From NCBI GenBank assembly GCA_022827225.1, contig JAJDTJ010000011.1, positions 1 to 61,103 of the forward strand: a DNA stretch of 61,103 nt. Direction: 5' to 3'. Position numbers and translations under genes: made by a program. This stretch comes from Candidatus Poribacteria bacterium (lineage in GTDB: Bacteria; Poribacteria; WGA-4E; WGA-3G). Under the pieces are notes generated by a model. That model had not been told where the DNA came from, searched no databases, and worked only from the letters and a program-made list of their open reading frames with translations. Shown here one piece after another: positions 25,433-34,951 of the stretch; positions within the stretch are counted from its first letter, which is position 1, and each line of letters starts with the position of its first letter.

Positions 25433-26626
25433 CTATGATTTCTTTGCGGCTTCGCGCTTGCTTGCGAGCGGGTGCATAACGCCTGCGCCTGCTGGCCAGA
25501 TGCCTGGCTCCGCCTTGATCCATTCACACAATTTCTGAGCGTACGGTGTCAGTGTTTCCCAGATTTCGTGAGGCATAATCCTACTGAAACCGTGTTGCGT
25601 CCGCCACGGTGCCGCATACTCAACATTTGGGAGTGCCCGAATTTCCTTTGACACATTCGGCGTTGCGCCGTGCCACGCTCGGTTATCTCGGAATACGCCA
25701 GAACCGGCAGTTGCCCCGACGAGCGTTGCGTGTTTCATCCAATCGGGTTCGTCCCCAGGCGGTGGCGGGTACTGTTGCAGGGTATGTGTTCCCGGAATTT
25801 GACGGATCGGTCCGTTTTCCCAGGTGAGATCACACATTACAAAGTTAATCGTGACAGTCGGTGGTGTCATCTCCATAATCAGTTTCTGTGAGGGGACATC
25901 AAGGTTACCGTTGCTGTCTCTATGGAGTTGAACACTGAGTCGTTCGGCTTGCGCGATACGTGCTTCGGAAAGGTGTTGTGGGTCCCTACCATCGGCATGC
26001 AAGTGTTGATACTCAATCGCGCCGGGGAGACAGAGATCGCCGCCTGAGCCCCAGACTCGGTAATCCGAAGACCCGAAAATCTCGGTGACAATCGGAGTTG
26101 TTGTTGGCAGGTCCACCATACTTGCCCAAGCGGGGTGGTGTAGCATCTGCCGGGAAGCGGAGGAGGTGCCGTAGCTATATCGGTGCGGCAGCCGTCCGGT
26201 TTCGGTTACGTATTTTCTGTTCCCGGGTCCCGGTATAGAGAGGATATCGCGCAATGCCTCGGCACATCCGTCTCTCCAGCGATCAAGTTGCTCTGGCGTG
26301 AGCAGGTCGCGCACCACAACGAAGCCATCCCGATGGAAAATCCGAGCGGCTCTTTCGACTTCATGCGGATCGCAGATTTCGAGTCCACGGATACCGTTCT
26401 GTTCGCGGAGTTTTGCGCGGAGTGCCTCGACTTCTGGGTCGTCGTAGATTCGACGCTTCGGCGAGTGCGGGTCTGCCACACCAAAACCTCTGTTTTCGGA
26501 GGGAACATTTCCATCCCCATCAACGGTTTCATTGACCGGTGTGTTTTCATCCCATCCGACACGCGTCTCTCCATAGACTTGCATCTCTTCAAGTTCTGCG
26601 GTTAAGGTGCGTCCGGTGTTTTTCAT
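25433..26626 (-). CDS. phytanoyl-CoA dioxygenase family protein
   Basis: 397 residues, longer than the 8488 and shorter than the 33711 paralog. The facial triad appears as HLHADGRD (near residue 210) and AWHGATPN (near 317), with an Arg in KEIRALPN. An extra N-terminal region of about 90 residues precedes the PhyH fold (ERAARIFHRDGFVVVRDLLTPEQLD marks the start of the domain). AAGGAG precedes the ATG. The gene is followed by the MocA oxidoreductase. Likely a small-molecule hydroxylase; substrate unknown. Confidence 0.83.
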   Translation of the reverse strand: MKNTGRTLTAELEEMQVYGETRVGWDENTPVNETVDGDGNVPSENRGFGVADPHSPKRRIYDDPEVEALRAKLREQNGIRGLEICDPHEVERAARIFHRDGFVVVRDLLTPEQLDRWRDGCAEALRDILSIPGPGNRKYVTETGRLPHRYSYGTSSASRQMLHHPAWASMVDLPTTTPIVTEIFGSSDYRVWGSGGDLCLPGAIEYQHLHADGRDPQHLSEARIAQAERLSVQLHRDSNGNLDVPSQKLIMEMTPPTVTINFVMCDLTWENGPIRQIPGTHTLQQYPPPPGDEPDWMKHATLVGATAGSGVFRDNRAWHGATPNVSKEIRALPNVEYAAPWRTQHGFSRIMPHEIWETLTPYAQKLCEWIKAEPGIWPAGAGVMHPLASKREAAKKS

Positions 26627-26720
26627 CGAACCAACTCCTTATTTTTTCAGGTACTGCAATCGCTAAATCTTCGGTTTTAGTCTATCACGTCCCTTCTTTT
26701 TTTGCAACGAATTAATTTGC

Positions 26721-26750
26721 TTGAAAAGAGATTTTCGTATCTGCTATGAT
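26721..26750 (+). promoter_or_regulatory. candidate sigma-70 promoter for sbcDC
   Basis: TTGAAA (26721-26726), an 18-bp spacer and TATGAT (26745-26750), ending 54 nt before the sbcD ATG. Confidence 0.5.
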
Positions 26751-26804
26751 AGTACGTATTAGAGTCTCACAAAAATTTTCAAGGGATGGTAACCGCGAAA
26801 AAAT

Positions 26805-27977
26805 ATGAGAATACTGCACACCGCCGATTGGCACATCGGTCAACGGCTCCATGAACGTCAACGCACGGATGAACACGAACAGTTTCTGAATTGGCTTCTT
26901 GAGACGATCCAAGAATATCAAGTTGAACTCCTCCTCGTTTCAGGCGACATCTTTGATACGGCACTCCCCTCCTCGGAATCAACGAACCTCTACTACCGAT
27001 TCCTCTACCGTCTTTTTGATGAAACCGACACATATACGGTGATTACTGCTGGTAATCACGACTCTCCGCGCCATTTAGAGGCACCGCGCGAGTTCCTTGA
27101 GATGGGCAGGATTTATGTCGTTGGAACAGCGGCGGCACCGACGAAATGTGTCGTTCCTTTACCGCCTGATAACCCACAGGTTGCAGTTGCGGCTGTCCCG
27201 TTTCTGTCCGAAAGCGATCTGCGCCACCTCTCGTATGAAACAGAAGTCGATCGGAACGAACGGTATCGTGAACGGTTCAAAGCATTCTACGCAGATTGCG
27301 TTGCCGCCATGCCGCCGGGTATCCCGAAAATTTTGATGGGTCACCTCTTCGTCCAAGGCGGACAAGTAGGCGATTCGGAGCGGAATGTCCAGATTGGTGG
27401 TGCAACGGCTACCCACGCCAGCGATTTTCCAAAAGATGTCAGTTATGTAGCCTTGGGACATCTCCACAGACCACAGACGATCAAAGGCACGGATTATCCG
27501 GTCCGGTACTCCGGTTCGCCGATTCCACTGAGATTTAACGAAACCGGTTATCGCAAGGTCGTGTATCTGCTGGAACTCTCCGACGATGGCACGCTTATCC
27601 GAGACAAGGAGATCGAGATCCCGATTTTCAAAGCGTTGTGTACCGTCGAGGGTGACGAAGCATCGGTCATATCAGACGCGATGGCTGGGGACTGGAACGG
27701 TAAGTATATCCAAGTCAAACTGAAATTAACCGCCCCGAGGGTCGGCATCAGCGATGAAATTCGGCAGGCGTTTGGTAACCGTGGCGGCGAAGTTTTGAGC
27801 GTCGAACTCGAACTGCCAGAGGCGCAGGAGGGACCGAAAATCTCCGTTGAAGACATGAAGCGTCCTGAAGAAATTTTTGAGCAGCTTCACAGAGCAAAAT
27901 TTGATGGCGAACCTCCCGACGACACGTTGATGCAAACATTTAAAGAATTAGTTGAAATGGCTGAGGACTCCGAATGA
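26805..27977 (+). CDS. sbcD: exonuclease SbcCD, nuclease subunit SbcD
   Basis: 390 residues. Mre11-type Mn-dependent nuclease of the SbcCD complex, which cleaves DNA hairpins and protein-blocked ends. Phosphodiesterase motifs are ADWHIGQ (7-13), SGDIFD (about 47-52), NHDSPRH (about 84-90) and GHLHRPQ (about 223-229). Translation start MRILHTADWHIG is the classical one. Its TGA overlaps the sbcC ATG (ATGA), so the two subunits are translationally coupled. Confidence 0.95.
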   Translation: MRILHTADWHIGQRLHERQRTDEHEQFLNWLLETIQEYQVELLLVSGDIFDTALPSSESTNLYYRFLYRLFDETDTYTVITAGNHDSPRHLEAPREFLEMGRIYVVGTAAAPTKCVVPLPPDNPQVAVAAVPFLSESDLRHLSYETEVDRNERYRERFKAFYADCVAAMPPGIPKILMGHLFVQGGQVGDSERNVQIGGATATHASDFPKDVSYVALGHLHRPQTIKGTDYPVRYSGSPIPLRFNETGYRKVVYLLELSDDGTLIRDKEIEIPIFKALCTVEGDEASVISDAMAGDWNGKYIQVKLKLTAPRVGISDEIRQAFGNRGGEVLSVELELPEAQEGPKISVEDMKRPEEIFEQLHRAKFDGEPPDDTLMQTFKELVEMAEDSE

Positions 27978-30900
27978 AGATATGTAATTTAAAAATTAAG
28001 AACCTAAATAGTTTTCGTGAGCCGGTTGAGATCGATTTTGAGAAATCACCGTTGGATGATGCCTCGCTTGTTGCGATTACCGGTCCGACGGGATCGGGGA
28101 AAACGACGCTGTTGGATGCCATCTGCGTTGCGCTGTATGGGAAAACGCCTCGCTTGAGCGGGACGGGGAAGCAAAATCCGCACCACCTCATCAGTCATGG
28201 TGAAAAAGAAGGGTTCGCCGAAGTGCTCTTTATGGCGAACGGCACCCGTTATCTCGCGACTTGGTCGGCTAAGCATAATGGCTCGCCAAAGGTGGAATTG
28301 CGCTATGCAAATGATGAAAAGTTAATCACAGATAGGTTATCAACACGCGGCAAATCTCTCGGTTCCAGCCAAAACACAGTCAGTGAAGAAGTAGAGTCTC
28401 TCTTAGGGTTAGACTTCGATGCCTTTAGACGGTCGGTGATGTTGGCACAAGGCGATTTTGCAGCGTTCTTGAAGGCGAGCAACGAAGATAGACGCACGAT
28501 TTTGGAAGCGACTGCTGGAGTCAGTATCTACGATGTCCTGAAACAGGTATTAAATGATAAGGTTAAGGAGGTTGAGGCAGCGCATGCTGAAGTTATCCAA
28601 AAAATTGCAGAAATCCCTGAAGTCTCGTCTGAGCAGGTCGCAGACGCTGAAACGGCACTTGATAGACTCCAAAAAGAGGCAAAACGATTAGGTGAAGAAA
28701 TCCAGCAGAAACAAAAAGAAAAAGCACGGGAGACAAAACGGACAGAAGATTTCGAGAAACTGCAATCTTCAAAAGAGCGGCAAGAAGAACGCTTAGCCCA
28801 GCAGCCAGAGATTGATGCGCTTCAGACAGAACTCGAAAACGCGAATCGCGCCCAGCGTATTCTCCGCGAAAAACAGGAATTTGATACCGCACAAGCGGGG
28901 TTTGAAAAATCTGAGGAAGCACTCCGTGTCGCGACAACCGAAAAAACAGCGGCAGAAGCGCAAGTTGAAACCGATCAAGCTGATTCTGATGCCAAAGAAG
29001 CGGTCTATCAAAGTGCATCCGCTGAACATGATCGGAAAGTGGAAGTCTATACCGCTGCGAAATTAAATGTCCAACGTGCCGAAGAGCGATTTGCAGAGGC
29101 GAAGAAACGGGATCCAGATTTGGCGGATTTAGGAAAACAGATTGATGCTTTGGAAAGCGAATTAACCGAAAAACAGACTGAGCAAATCCAATTGCAGGAA
29201 CGGATCGACGAATCACAAACCTTTTTACAGGCAAATCACCTGCCCGCGAATAGTCCACAACGTCTTAATGATGCCACCGGCTTGTTAGCAGAATTGGGAG
29301 CATACCGAAAGCAGTTGGAGACAGTATCTGTGAGCAAAACGCAGACGAAAAAGAAAACGTCGTCGTTGAAGCAAGAGATCAAAAAGTTATCTGACACTCA
29401 CGCTGAACTCCTTTCGGAAAAGACAGATGCCGAGACGACATTAGAAGATGCCACCGCTGAATTGAACAAACTGCTGGCAACAGGGACCCGCCAGGAATGG
29501 GTTACCCAAACACAGCAGGCGGCTAAGGCACAACCTATCGCACAGAAATATGAGGCAACGCAAAATAACTTGGCGGGTTTTGAAAATCAACTGAACGCAT
29601 TAAACGACACCACAGCGACACTGGAGGCTGAACTCGAACAGATTGAAGCCAACTTGGCAAACCAAGCCGAAGTGTGTCAGGAAACTACTGAAATCGTTCA
29701 ACGTTGTGAGGTAGAGAAAGAGTCCGCGAAATGGGCGAACCCGGTCAATCAACTTCGACAGCACCTTCATACTGGAGAACCGTGTCGGGTGTGCGGTGCT
29801 ACGGAACACCCGTATGCCGATGTCGTGGAAGATGAAAACGAGGACTTGTTACAAAATGCTGAAACCGCATTAGCAAATGCAGAAGCCAACGCTCAAGCCG
29901 CGGAAGATAGACTCCAGGCTTTGCAGATGGAGCAGATCCAGGCTGAACAGAACAAACGGAACACTACTGATCAAATTGAAGCATGCACCACAGAGATAGC
30001 AGAACTGAACGACGAGGCAGCAGAGTTTCTTGCAGAGTGGCAAGCGATTTATCCCAACGTTGATGTTTCCTCGAAGTGGGCATCCGAACAGTTCACTGAG
30101 GCGAATACTGCTGTCACGGTGATTGGAGATGCTGAGAAAGCACATACGCAGGCTTCGCATGCTTACCAAACAGTATCGCAGCAACTCGAAAATTCCGAAA
30201 ACAATATCGCTAACGAGAAGAAGTCTTTAAGCGAAACTGAGGTGCAGTTGCAAGAAGTCAATAATAACGTTGAGGATTTGGAAGCGGATATCAAATCTAT
30301 TGAGACCCGTTTTTGGGAATTGCTACCTGATGCTTTTCATGGCATTACACCGAAGAAGGCTGTAAATCAGTTTGAAAATAAGATTCAAGAAGTTGAGGCG
30401 CGTAAAGATGAACGCGACACAGCAAAAACGCAACTTCAAGTGCTTAATACCAATATTGAGGCAGATCAAGGCAAACTTGAGGACCTGAGAGATCGCCACA
30501 AAAAATTGGGAACAGAGATAGACGAATATCGGCGCGAGGCAGAGGGAATTTTGGATGCTATTCGGGAGAAAACTGGTGGGTTGGAAACAGAAGACGAAAT
30601 TAACGCCGCTATTGATACCTTAGAAACTGAGCTGCAAGCGAAAGAGGATGAGCAGGACGAAGCTGATCAAAGATTACAAAAGAGCAGAGAGTTGCTCACT
30701 CAAAAGCAAACGACTCATGAGATTTGTGAGAAACAATATGGAGAAAGCAATAAAAAGTTTGAAACTGCGCGCCAGACTTATTTTAATAAGCTAACAGACA
30801 CAGGTTTTGATTCACCAGAAGCACACGACAACGCGTTTCGGGACGATGTACAGAGGCAAACACTCACCGACCAAATTGATGCCTATAAAAACGAAATTCA

Positions 30901-31618
30901 ACAACTCGCGTTAGAGATTACTGAGTTCCAGACTCGATTTGAGGAAACGCCTTATGATCCAGATGCGTTAGGTCGGATTGAAACCCAACTCGGAGAAATC
31001 GAAGCGCAACTTCAAGAAGCGCAGCAAGAGGTTGGCGCGCAACAGCAGAAAATAGATGATTTGAAAGATGCGCTTGAGAAACGTGAGGCACTTGCGGATG
31101 AATTAGATAAAGCTGAACAAGAGGTGTCACGCTGGCAGCGATTACAGGAGACAATACCCGCCAATGCTTTACGCGATTTCGCGTTAGAGATTATGTTCAA
31201 GCAGATGGGGAATTTGGCAAATGAACAGTTGAAATATCTCACTTCGGAGCGCTACCAACTTAAAGTCGAGAGCATCGGCGACTTGGCTGTCGTTGATCAC
31301 TGGAATGCGAATGAAGAACGACCCGTTGAGACCCTCTCCGGGGGCGAATCGTTTTTAACGAGTCTCGCTTTGGCACTTGCGCTTTCGGAACTCAGTAGCG
31401 GACGCGCACAACTCAACTCCCTATTCCTTGACGAAGGGTTCGGTACACTTGATAGTGAAACGCTTGACATCGCTATCGCAGTACTCGAAGGACTCCGCAT
31501 GCAGGGACGGAGCATCTTTCTCATCAGTCATATCCAGGAATTAACGAGACGTTTACCCGTCAAAATTGAAGTTCGTAAAAAAGGAAACGGCAGCTCATCT
31601 GTTAGAATCCCTGATTAA
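27974..31618 (+). CDS. sbcC: exonuclease SbcCD, ATPase subunit SbcC
   Basis: 1214 residues. Rad50-like ATPase partner of SbcD. Walker A GPTGSGKTT (about 37-45) opens the ATPase head. Two long coiled-coil arms rich in Glu/Gln/Lys flank the zinc hook CRVCG (C604 and C607, near the centre as expected). The C-terminal head carries the ABC signature LSGGES (about 1121) and Walker B LNSLFLDEGFGTLD (about 1150). Length is slightly above the E. coli homolog. No frameshift or truncation seen. Confidence 0.95.
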   Translation: MKICNLKIKNLNSFREPVEIDFEKSPLDDASLVAITGPTGSGKTTLLDAICVALYGKTPRLSGTGKQNPHHLISHGEKEGFAEVLFMANGTRYLATWSAKHNGSPKVELRYANDEKLITDRLSTRGKSLGSSQNTVSEEVESLLGLDFDAFRRSVMLAQGDFAAFLKASNEDRRTILEATAGVSIYDVLKQVLNDKVKEVEAAHAEVIQKIAEIPEVSSEQVADAETALDRLQKEAKRLGEEIQQKQKEKARETKRTEDFEKLQSSKERQEERLAQQPEIDALQTELENANRAQRILREKQEFDTAQAGFEKSEEALRVATTEKTAAEAQVETDQADSDAKEAVYQSASAEHDRKVEVYTAAKLNVQRAEERFAEAKKRDPDLADLGKQIDALESELTEKQTEQIQLQERIDESQTFLQANHLPANSPQRLNDATGLLAELGAYRKQLETVSVSKTQTKKKTSSLKQEIKKLSDTHAELLSEKTDAETTLEDATAELNKLLATGTRQEWVTQTQQAAKAQPIAQKYEATQNNLAGFENQLNALNDTTATLEAELEQIEANLANQAEVCQETTEIVQRCEVEKESAKWANPVNQLRQHLHTGEPCRVCGATEHPYADVVEDENEDLLQNAETALANAEANAQAAEDRLQALQMEQIQAEQNKRNTTDQIEACTTEIAELNDEAAEFLAEWQAIYPNVDVSSKWASEQFTEANTAVTVIGDAEKAHTQASHAYQTVSQQLENSENNIANEKKSLSETEVQLQEVNNNVEDLEADIKSIETRFWELLPDAFHGITPKKAVNQFENKIQEVEARKDERDTAKTQLQVLNTNIEADQGKLEDLRDRHKKLGTEIDEYRREAEGILDAIREKTGGLETEDEINAAIDTLETELQAKEDEQDEADQRLQKSRELLTQKQTTHEICEKQYGESNKKFETARQTYFNKLTDTGFDSPEAHDNAFRDDVQRQTLTDQIDAYKNEIQQLALEITEFQTRFEETPYDPDALGRIETQLGEIEAQLQEAQQEVGAQQQKIDDLKDALEKREALADELDKAEQEVSRWQRLQETIPANALRDFALEIMFKQMGNLANEQLKYLTSERYQLKVESIGDLAVVDHWNANEERPVETLSGGESFLTSLALALALSELSSGRAQLNSLFLDEGFGTLDSETLDIAIAVLEGLRMQGRSIFLISHIQELTRRLPVKIEVRKKGNGSSSVRIPD

Positions 31619-31640
31619 CCTAAAAAACTGGAGGCTTTAC

Positions 31641-32399
31641 ATGCAATTTGGATTTATGTCGTCTGTCTGTCCGCCACTAACGTTAGCGGAACTGACTGAT
31701 AAAGCGAAACAGTATGATTACAAACACTTAGAACTCCGCGTCGAGTGGGATCACGGTCACGGTGTCGAACTGGATTCCACGCCGCAACAACTCCGCGACG
31801 CGCGTTCCCAATTTGTCGATAGCGGGATCGATCTCTCTTGTATCGCGACCGGTGTCCGATTCATTGATCCGGATGCCAACAAACGCGCCGAACAGGTCGA
31901 ACTCCTCAAACGTTATATCGATCTTGCGGAAACTATGGGTGCGGCGAATATCCGTATCTTCGGGGATAGGGTGCCGAACACTCCGGTTGAAGTCTCCCAA
32001 ACTTTGGATTGGGAAGCGGATGGTATCCGTGAATGCGATGGGTTGGCAGGTGATGCCGGTGTTGCGCTCTGTTTGGAGACACACGGTAACCTTCTCGCAA
32101 GTTACATTGGGGAGACACTGCATCGCGCTGAGGCGCAGAACACTTATGTCAATTGGCATGCAGCGCATCATGTCCGGCACGGAGAGCCGGTCAATGTGGC
32201 TTATGTCCATCTACGTGGCAAAGTCCGACACGCACACGTCAATTTCGGGGACAGCGGTCCGATGCCAGACACGGAACGCGATTCACTCACGCTTCTATCA
32301 GAAGACGGATATAACGGGTTTGTCTCTATAGAGGTTATCAATCCGCCGGATTCAGATGCGGTGTTGAAGCGACACGCTGAACTCTATAGCACACTGTAG
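31641..32399 (+). CDS. sugar phosphate isomerase/epimerase (AP-endonuclease-2-like TIM barrel)
   Basis: 252 residues from the ATG at 31641, which has GGAGG 6 nt upstream; the frame opens earlier, inside sbcC, but that start has no ribosome site. The xylose-isomerase-like TIM barrel is visible in the strand motifs (KHLELRVEWDHGH, AANIRIFGDRVPN, VALCLETHGNLL, VAYVHLRGK, GFVSIEVINPPDS) with His/Glu metal-ligand positions at the strand ends. Family members isomerise keto-sugars or inositol intermediates. It follows sbcC by 22 bp, possibly by chance. Confidence 0.8.
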   Translation: MQFGFMSSVCPPLTLAELTDKAKQYDYKHLELRVEWDHGHGVELDSTPQQLRDARSQFVDSGIDLSCIATGVRFIDPDANKRAEQVELLKRYIDLAETMGAANIRIFGDRVPNTPVEVSQTLDWEADGIRECDGLAGDAGVALCLETHGNLLASYIGETLHRAEAQNTYVNWHAAHHVRHGEPVNVAYVHLRGKVRHAHVNFGDSGPMPDTERDSLTLLSEDGYNGFVSIEVINPPDSDAVLKRHAELYSTL

Positions 32400-32410
32400 T
32401 CTTTTGTCCA

Positions 32411-32821
32411 TTAAGAATAGAGCGTCGCTATTAAGTGTCGCTGACCGCCTCGATTTCGGAATTCGCATAGATAGATGCCTTGCCAGATACCTAAATTAAG
32501 GCGATGGTTGGTAATCGGGATGGAGACAGCGAAACCGACGAGCGACGCTTTAATATGTGCAGGCATATCGTCGTCGCCTTCTATTGTGTGTTTATAGAAC
32601 GGTTCGCGCTCTTTGACGAGTCGGTCAAAACTGTTAGCGAAGTCTTCGCGAACTGTCGGGTCGTCGTTTTCGTTGATTGTCAACCCTGCTGAGGTGTGCT
32701 TGATAAATAGGTGCAGGATACCCGCTTTCGGCAATTCGTCAATTGCATTCATAATCTCATCTGTGACGAGATGAAAACCGCGCGTGTATTCAGGAAGTGT
32801 TATTTCTATTTGTTGAATCAC
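32411..32821 (-). CDS. yjbQ: YjbQ/UPF0047 family protein
   Basis: 136 residues, usual size. The signature GILHLFIKHTSAGLTINEND (about 34-53) is diagnostic, and DDMPAHIKASLVGFAVSIPI and GIWQGIYLCEFRNRGG follow in the usual order. Members can make thiamine phosphate in vitro, and the family is called secondary thiamine-phosphate synthase, though the physiological role is uncertain. GTG start with GGAG 10 nt upstream. It converges on the isomerase before it and diverges from the isomerase after it. Confidence 0.92.
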   Translation of the reverse strand: MIQQIEITLPEYTRGFHLVTDEIMNAIDELPKAGILHLFIKHTSAGLTINENDDPTVREDFANSFDRLVKEREPFYKHTIEGDDDMPAHIKASLVGFAVSIPITNHRLNLGIWQGIYLCEFRNRGGQRHLIATLYS

Positions 32822-32921
32822 TTTTTGTGTACTCCAAGTCTACTGATTATACCGTTTATTATATCCTTTCTACGCAATTTTTCAAGGAAATTGTTTGACA
32901 ATTGTTTTTTTAAGGTGTTTT

Positions 32922-33716
32922 ATGAATATTATCTGTGCTTCTATCTGTTATCGAGGCTATGCTGAAGATGAAGTTGCTGCGACGCTGGAATACGCGCCAC
33001 AGATCGGCTATCGGCTTATGGAAATCCACGGTCCACTGATATGGAGCGTGGATGCTGCCCTCGCGTTTGATATAGACAATATGAAGGCGAAGGTTGACGC
33101 ATCTGGCATGAAATGTGCCGGACTTTATCCGCCCGGATGGGGCGGACAGGACAACGCCGATGTTGACGCACGCGCAAACGCAATCGCAAGATGTGTCGAA
33201 ATCGCTGAACGACTCGGTGCGACACACCTGACAACAAGCGGCGCGCAGCGTAGAACAGAATCTGGTGCCTTGGATCGGGTGACCGCCTGTGTTCGCGAGG
33301 TATTAGAACGTATACCGGCAGAAAGCGAAATCAAATTAACGCTCGAACCGCATCACGGCAATGTGCTTGAGCAGGCGGCGGACTTCCAAACGATTTTAGA
33401 TGCTATTCCGGACGAACGGGTCGGTGTCTGTATCGATACCGGGCACTTCCATACGTCCGGCGTGGACACGCTCGCCGCGATTCGTCAATTCGGTTCCCGT
33501 ATCTATGCGGTGCATCTCAAGGACCATATCGGTGCTGTATCCGTCGGTATCGGGCGCGGTGAACTCAATCTAAAGCAGATGATCGAGACCCTCCAAACAA
33601 CAGGTTACCAAGGTAATTTGACACTGGAATTAGAAGTTGAAGACCCTGAAAACCTACCGCGTTACACTGAAGAGGCGTATCTCTATCTCAGCGGGATGCT
33701 CGGATTAGGGCTATAG
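32922..33716 (+). CDS. sugar phosphate isomerase/epimerase (TIM barrel)
   Basis: 264 residues from the ATG at 32922, with AAGGTG just upstream; a TTG in frame at 32895 is less likely. The barrel shows metal-ligand motifs: TLEPHHGN (about 147-154), GVCIDTGHFH (about 174-183), YAVHLKDH (about 201-208) and LTLELEVEDP (about 235-244). This is the classical set for inosose dehydratase/hydroxypyruvate-isomerase-like enzymes. The 3' end overlaps the convergent PhyH gene by 6 bp. Substrate unknown. Confidence 0.82.
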   Translation: MNIICASICYRGYAEDEVAATLEYAPQIGYRLMEIHGPLIWSVDAALAFDIDNMKAKVDASGMKCAGLYPPGWGGQDNADVDARANAIARCVEIAERLGATHLTTSGAQRRTESGALDRVTACVREVLERIPAESEIKLTLEPHHGNVLEQAADFQTILDAIPDERVGVCIDTGHFHTSGVDTLAAIRQFGSRIYAVHLKDHIGAVSVGIGRGELNLKQMIETLQTTGYQGNLTLELEVEDPENLPRYTEEAYLYLSGMLGLGL

Positions 33717-34931
33717 TTCCCATGTCTGAATAAAATCCGCAACGCCGAAGTTTGCGGGCATCTCATTGAAATAGTAGTGCATCGGACCGGATTGGAAACC
33801 GGGGAGATATAACTCTTCGTCGGTCTTGAGAAGGGCGTCAACCGGTTTAAAACGTTCCCATAGGGTTACTGCCTCTTCCTTCGTAAATCGTTCAGCGAAG
33901 GGGGGACCCCAATTAAGCGTAATCGCGTGAAACCCTTTGCCGCGGTTCTTAAGGTCATCTGGAATGTCTGTGAGTTGACAACCGTGTTCTAAAGCGACAA
34001 AACAGGCGGCTTTGCAGAGGAAGACGGTCGAGAGCATTTTCCCTTTTTCGCCTCTCTCTGGATGCAGATTTTCGAGTGCTGCGTGGTAGTCGGTTGAATT
34101 CTTTTCGATGACGGCTCGTAAGGCATTTTCCGTCCATCCTTGCATCTGTTCACTCCGTTCATTCCACCGGTGGAATTTGTCTTGCACCGCTAGCGACAGG
34201 AAGTCTATGTAATCAAACGCTTGATAGTGGGTATGGTTTGAGAATCCACCGTGAATTGTGCGCCGCATTTTCCGACTGTAGTTGCTCCCCCAATGTAAAA
34301 TCGGTAGAATATAGACGACGCCATCACCTGCGTTGAGATGTGTCTGAACGGCACCTGGTAACGGGGTTTTTGGGTCCGCTAACAGCTGCCGGTTTTCCGC
34401 TTCAGTGTTCACCCGTAAATGGCTACCGGGCAGCACCCAGAGTACATTATCGTCATAGAGTGAGAGATTCCACTGCACATAGCGGGGTCCCGTCTCCACG
34501 ATGTCGTCAATGTAGCCTTGTAGGGGTGCGGTATCAATAGGGTGATGGTCTCGGTGCCAAGCCGCGGGTCCACAGTCTTTGACAGGACTACACATGAGCA
34601 TCATCTCTGTGACACCGGCATCTTCCGCACCGAGCAGTTCGCTGCTGGCACCTTGCATGTTTTCATGTGCCCAAATCTCGACAGTGCTTGCTGTTTCCTC
34701 ATCAATGCGTTTTGCAAGCGGATCGCGTCCAAGGAGTAGGCGCGGTTGTGGCGAAGTCTCCCATACGCCACCCGGTGGATCGTTTGGTCCTCGTTCTTTT
34801 GACCAGATTTCCCGCTGGCGTGATACCATCAGCTCATAACTTTCGCGAAGTGCGTTCAGGTTTTCTGGTGGCACGACTTCCCGTAGCACGAGATAGCCAT
34901 CTTCCATGAATTGATCCCGATTCACTTTCAT
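33711..34931 (-). CDS. phytanoyl-CoA dioxygenase family protein
   Basis: 406 residues. N-terminal FMEDGYLVLREVVPPENLNAL is the PhyH opening. The facial triad is AWHRDHHP (near residue 126) and a distal His in ILPILHWGSNY (near 218), with the Arg-rich RKMRRTIHGGF. It is the largest of the three PhyH proteins in this window, with an extra C-terminal helical region (about 240-406). GGAGAGAACCC precedes the ATG. Downstream of SDR by 20 nt on the same strand, so it may be the last gene of that operon. Confidence 0.83.
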   Translation of the reverse strand: MKVNRDQFMEDGYLVLREVVPPENLNALRESYELMVSRQREIWSKERGPNDPPGGVWETSPQPRLLLGRDPLAKRIDEETASTVEIWAHENMQGASSELLGAEDAGVTEMMLMCSPVKDCGPAAWHRDHHPIDTAPLQGYIDDIVETGPRYVQWNLSLYDDNVLWVLPGSHLRVNTEAENRQLLADPKTPLPGAVQTHLNAGDGVVYILPILHWGSNYSRKMRRTIHGGFSNHTHYQAFDYIDFLSLAVQDKFHRWNERSEQMQGWTENALRAVIEKNSTDYHAALENLHPERGEKGKMLSTVFLCKAACFVALEHGCQLTDIPDDLKNRGKGFHAITLNWGPPFAERFTKEEAVTLWERFKPVDALLKTDEELYLPGFQSGPMHYYFNEMPANFGVADFIQTWEL

Positions 34932-34951
34932 GGGTTCTCTCCAATTGCGCG

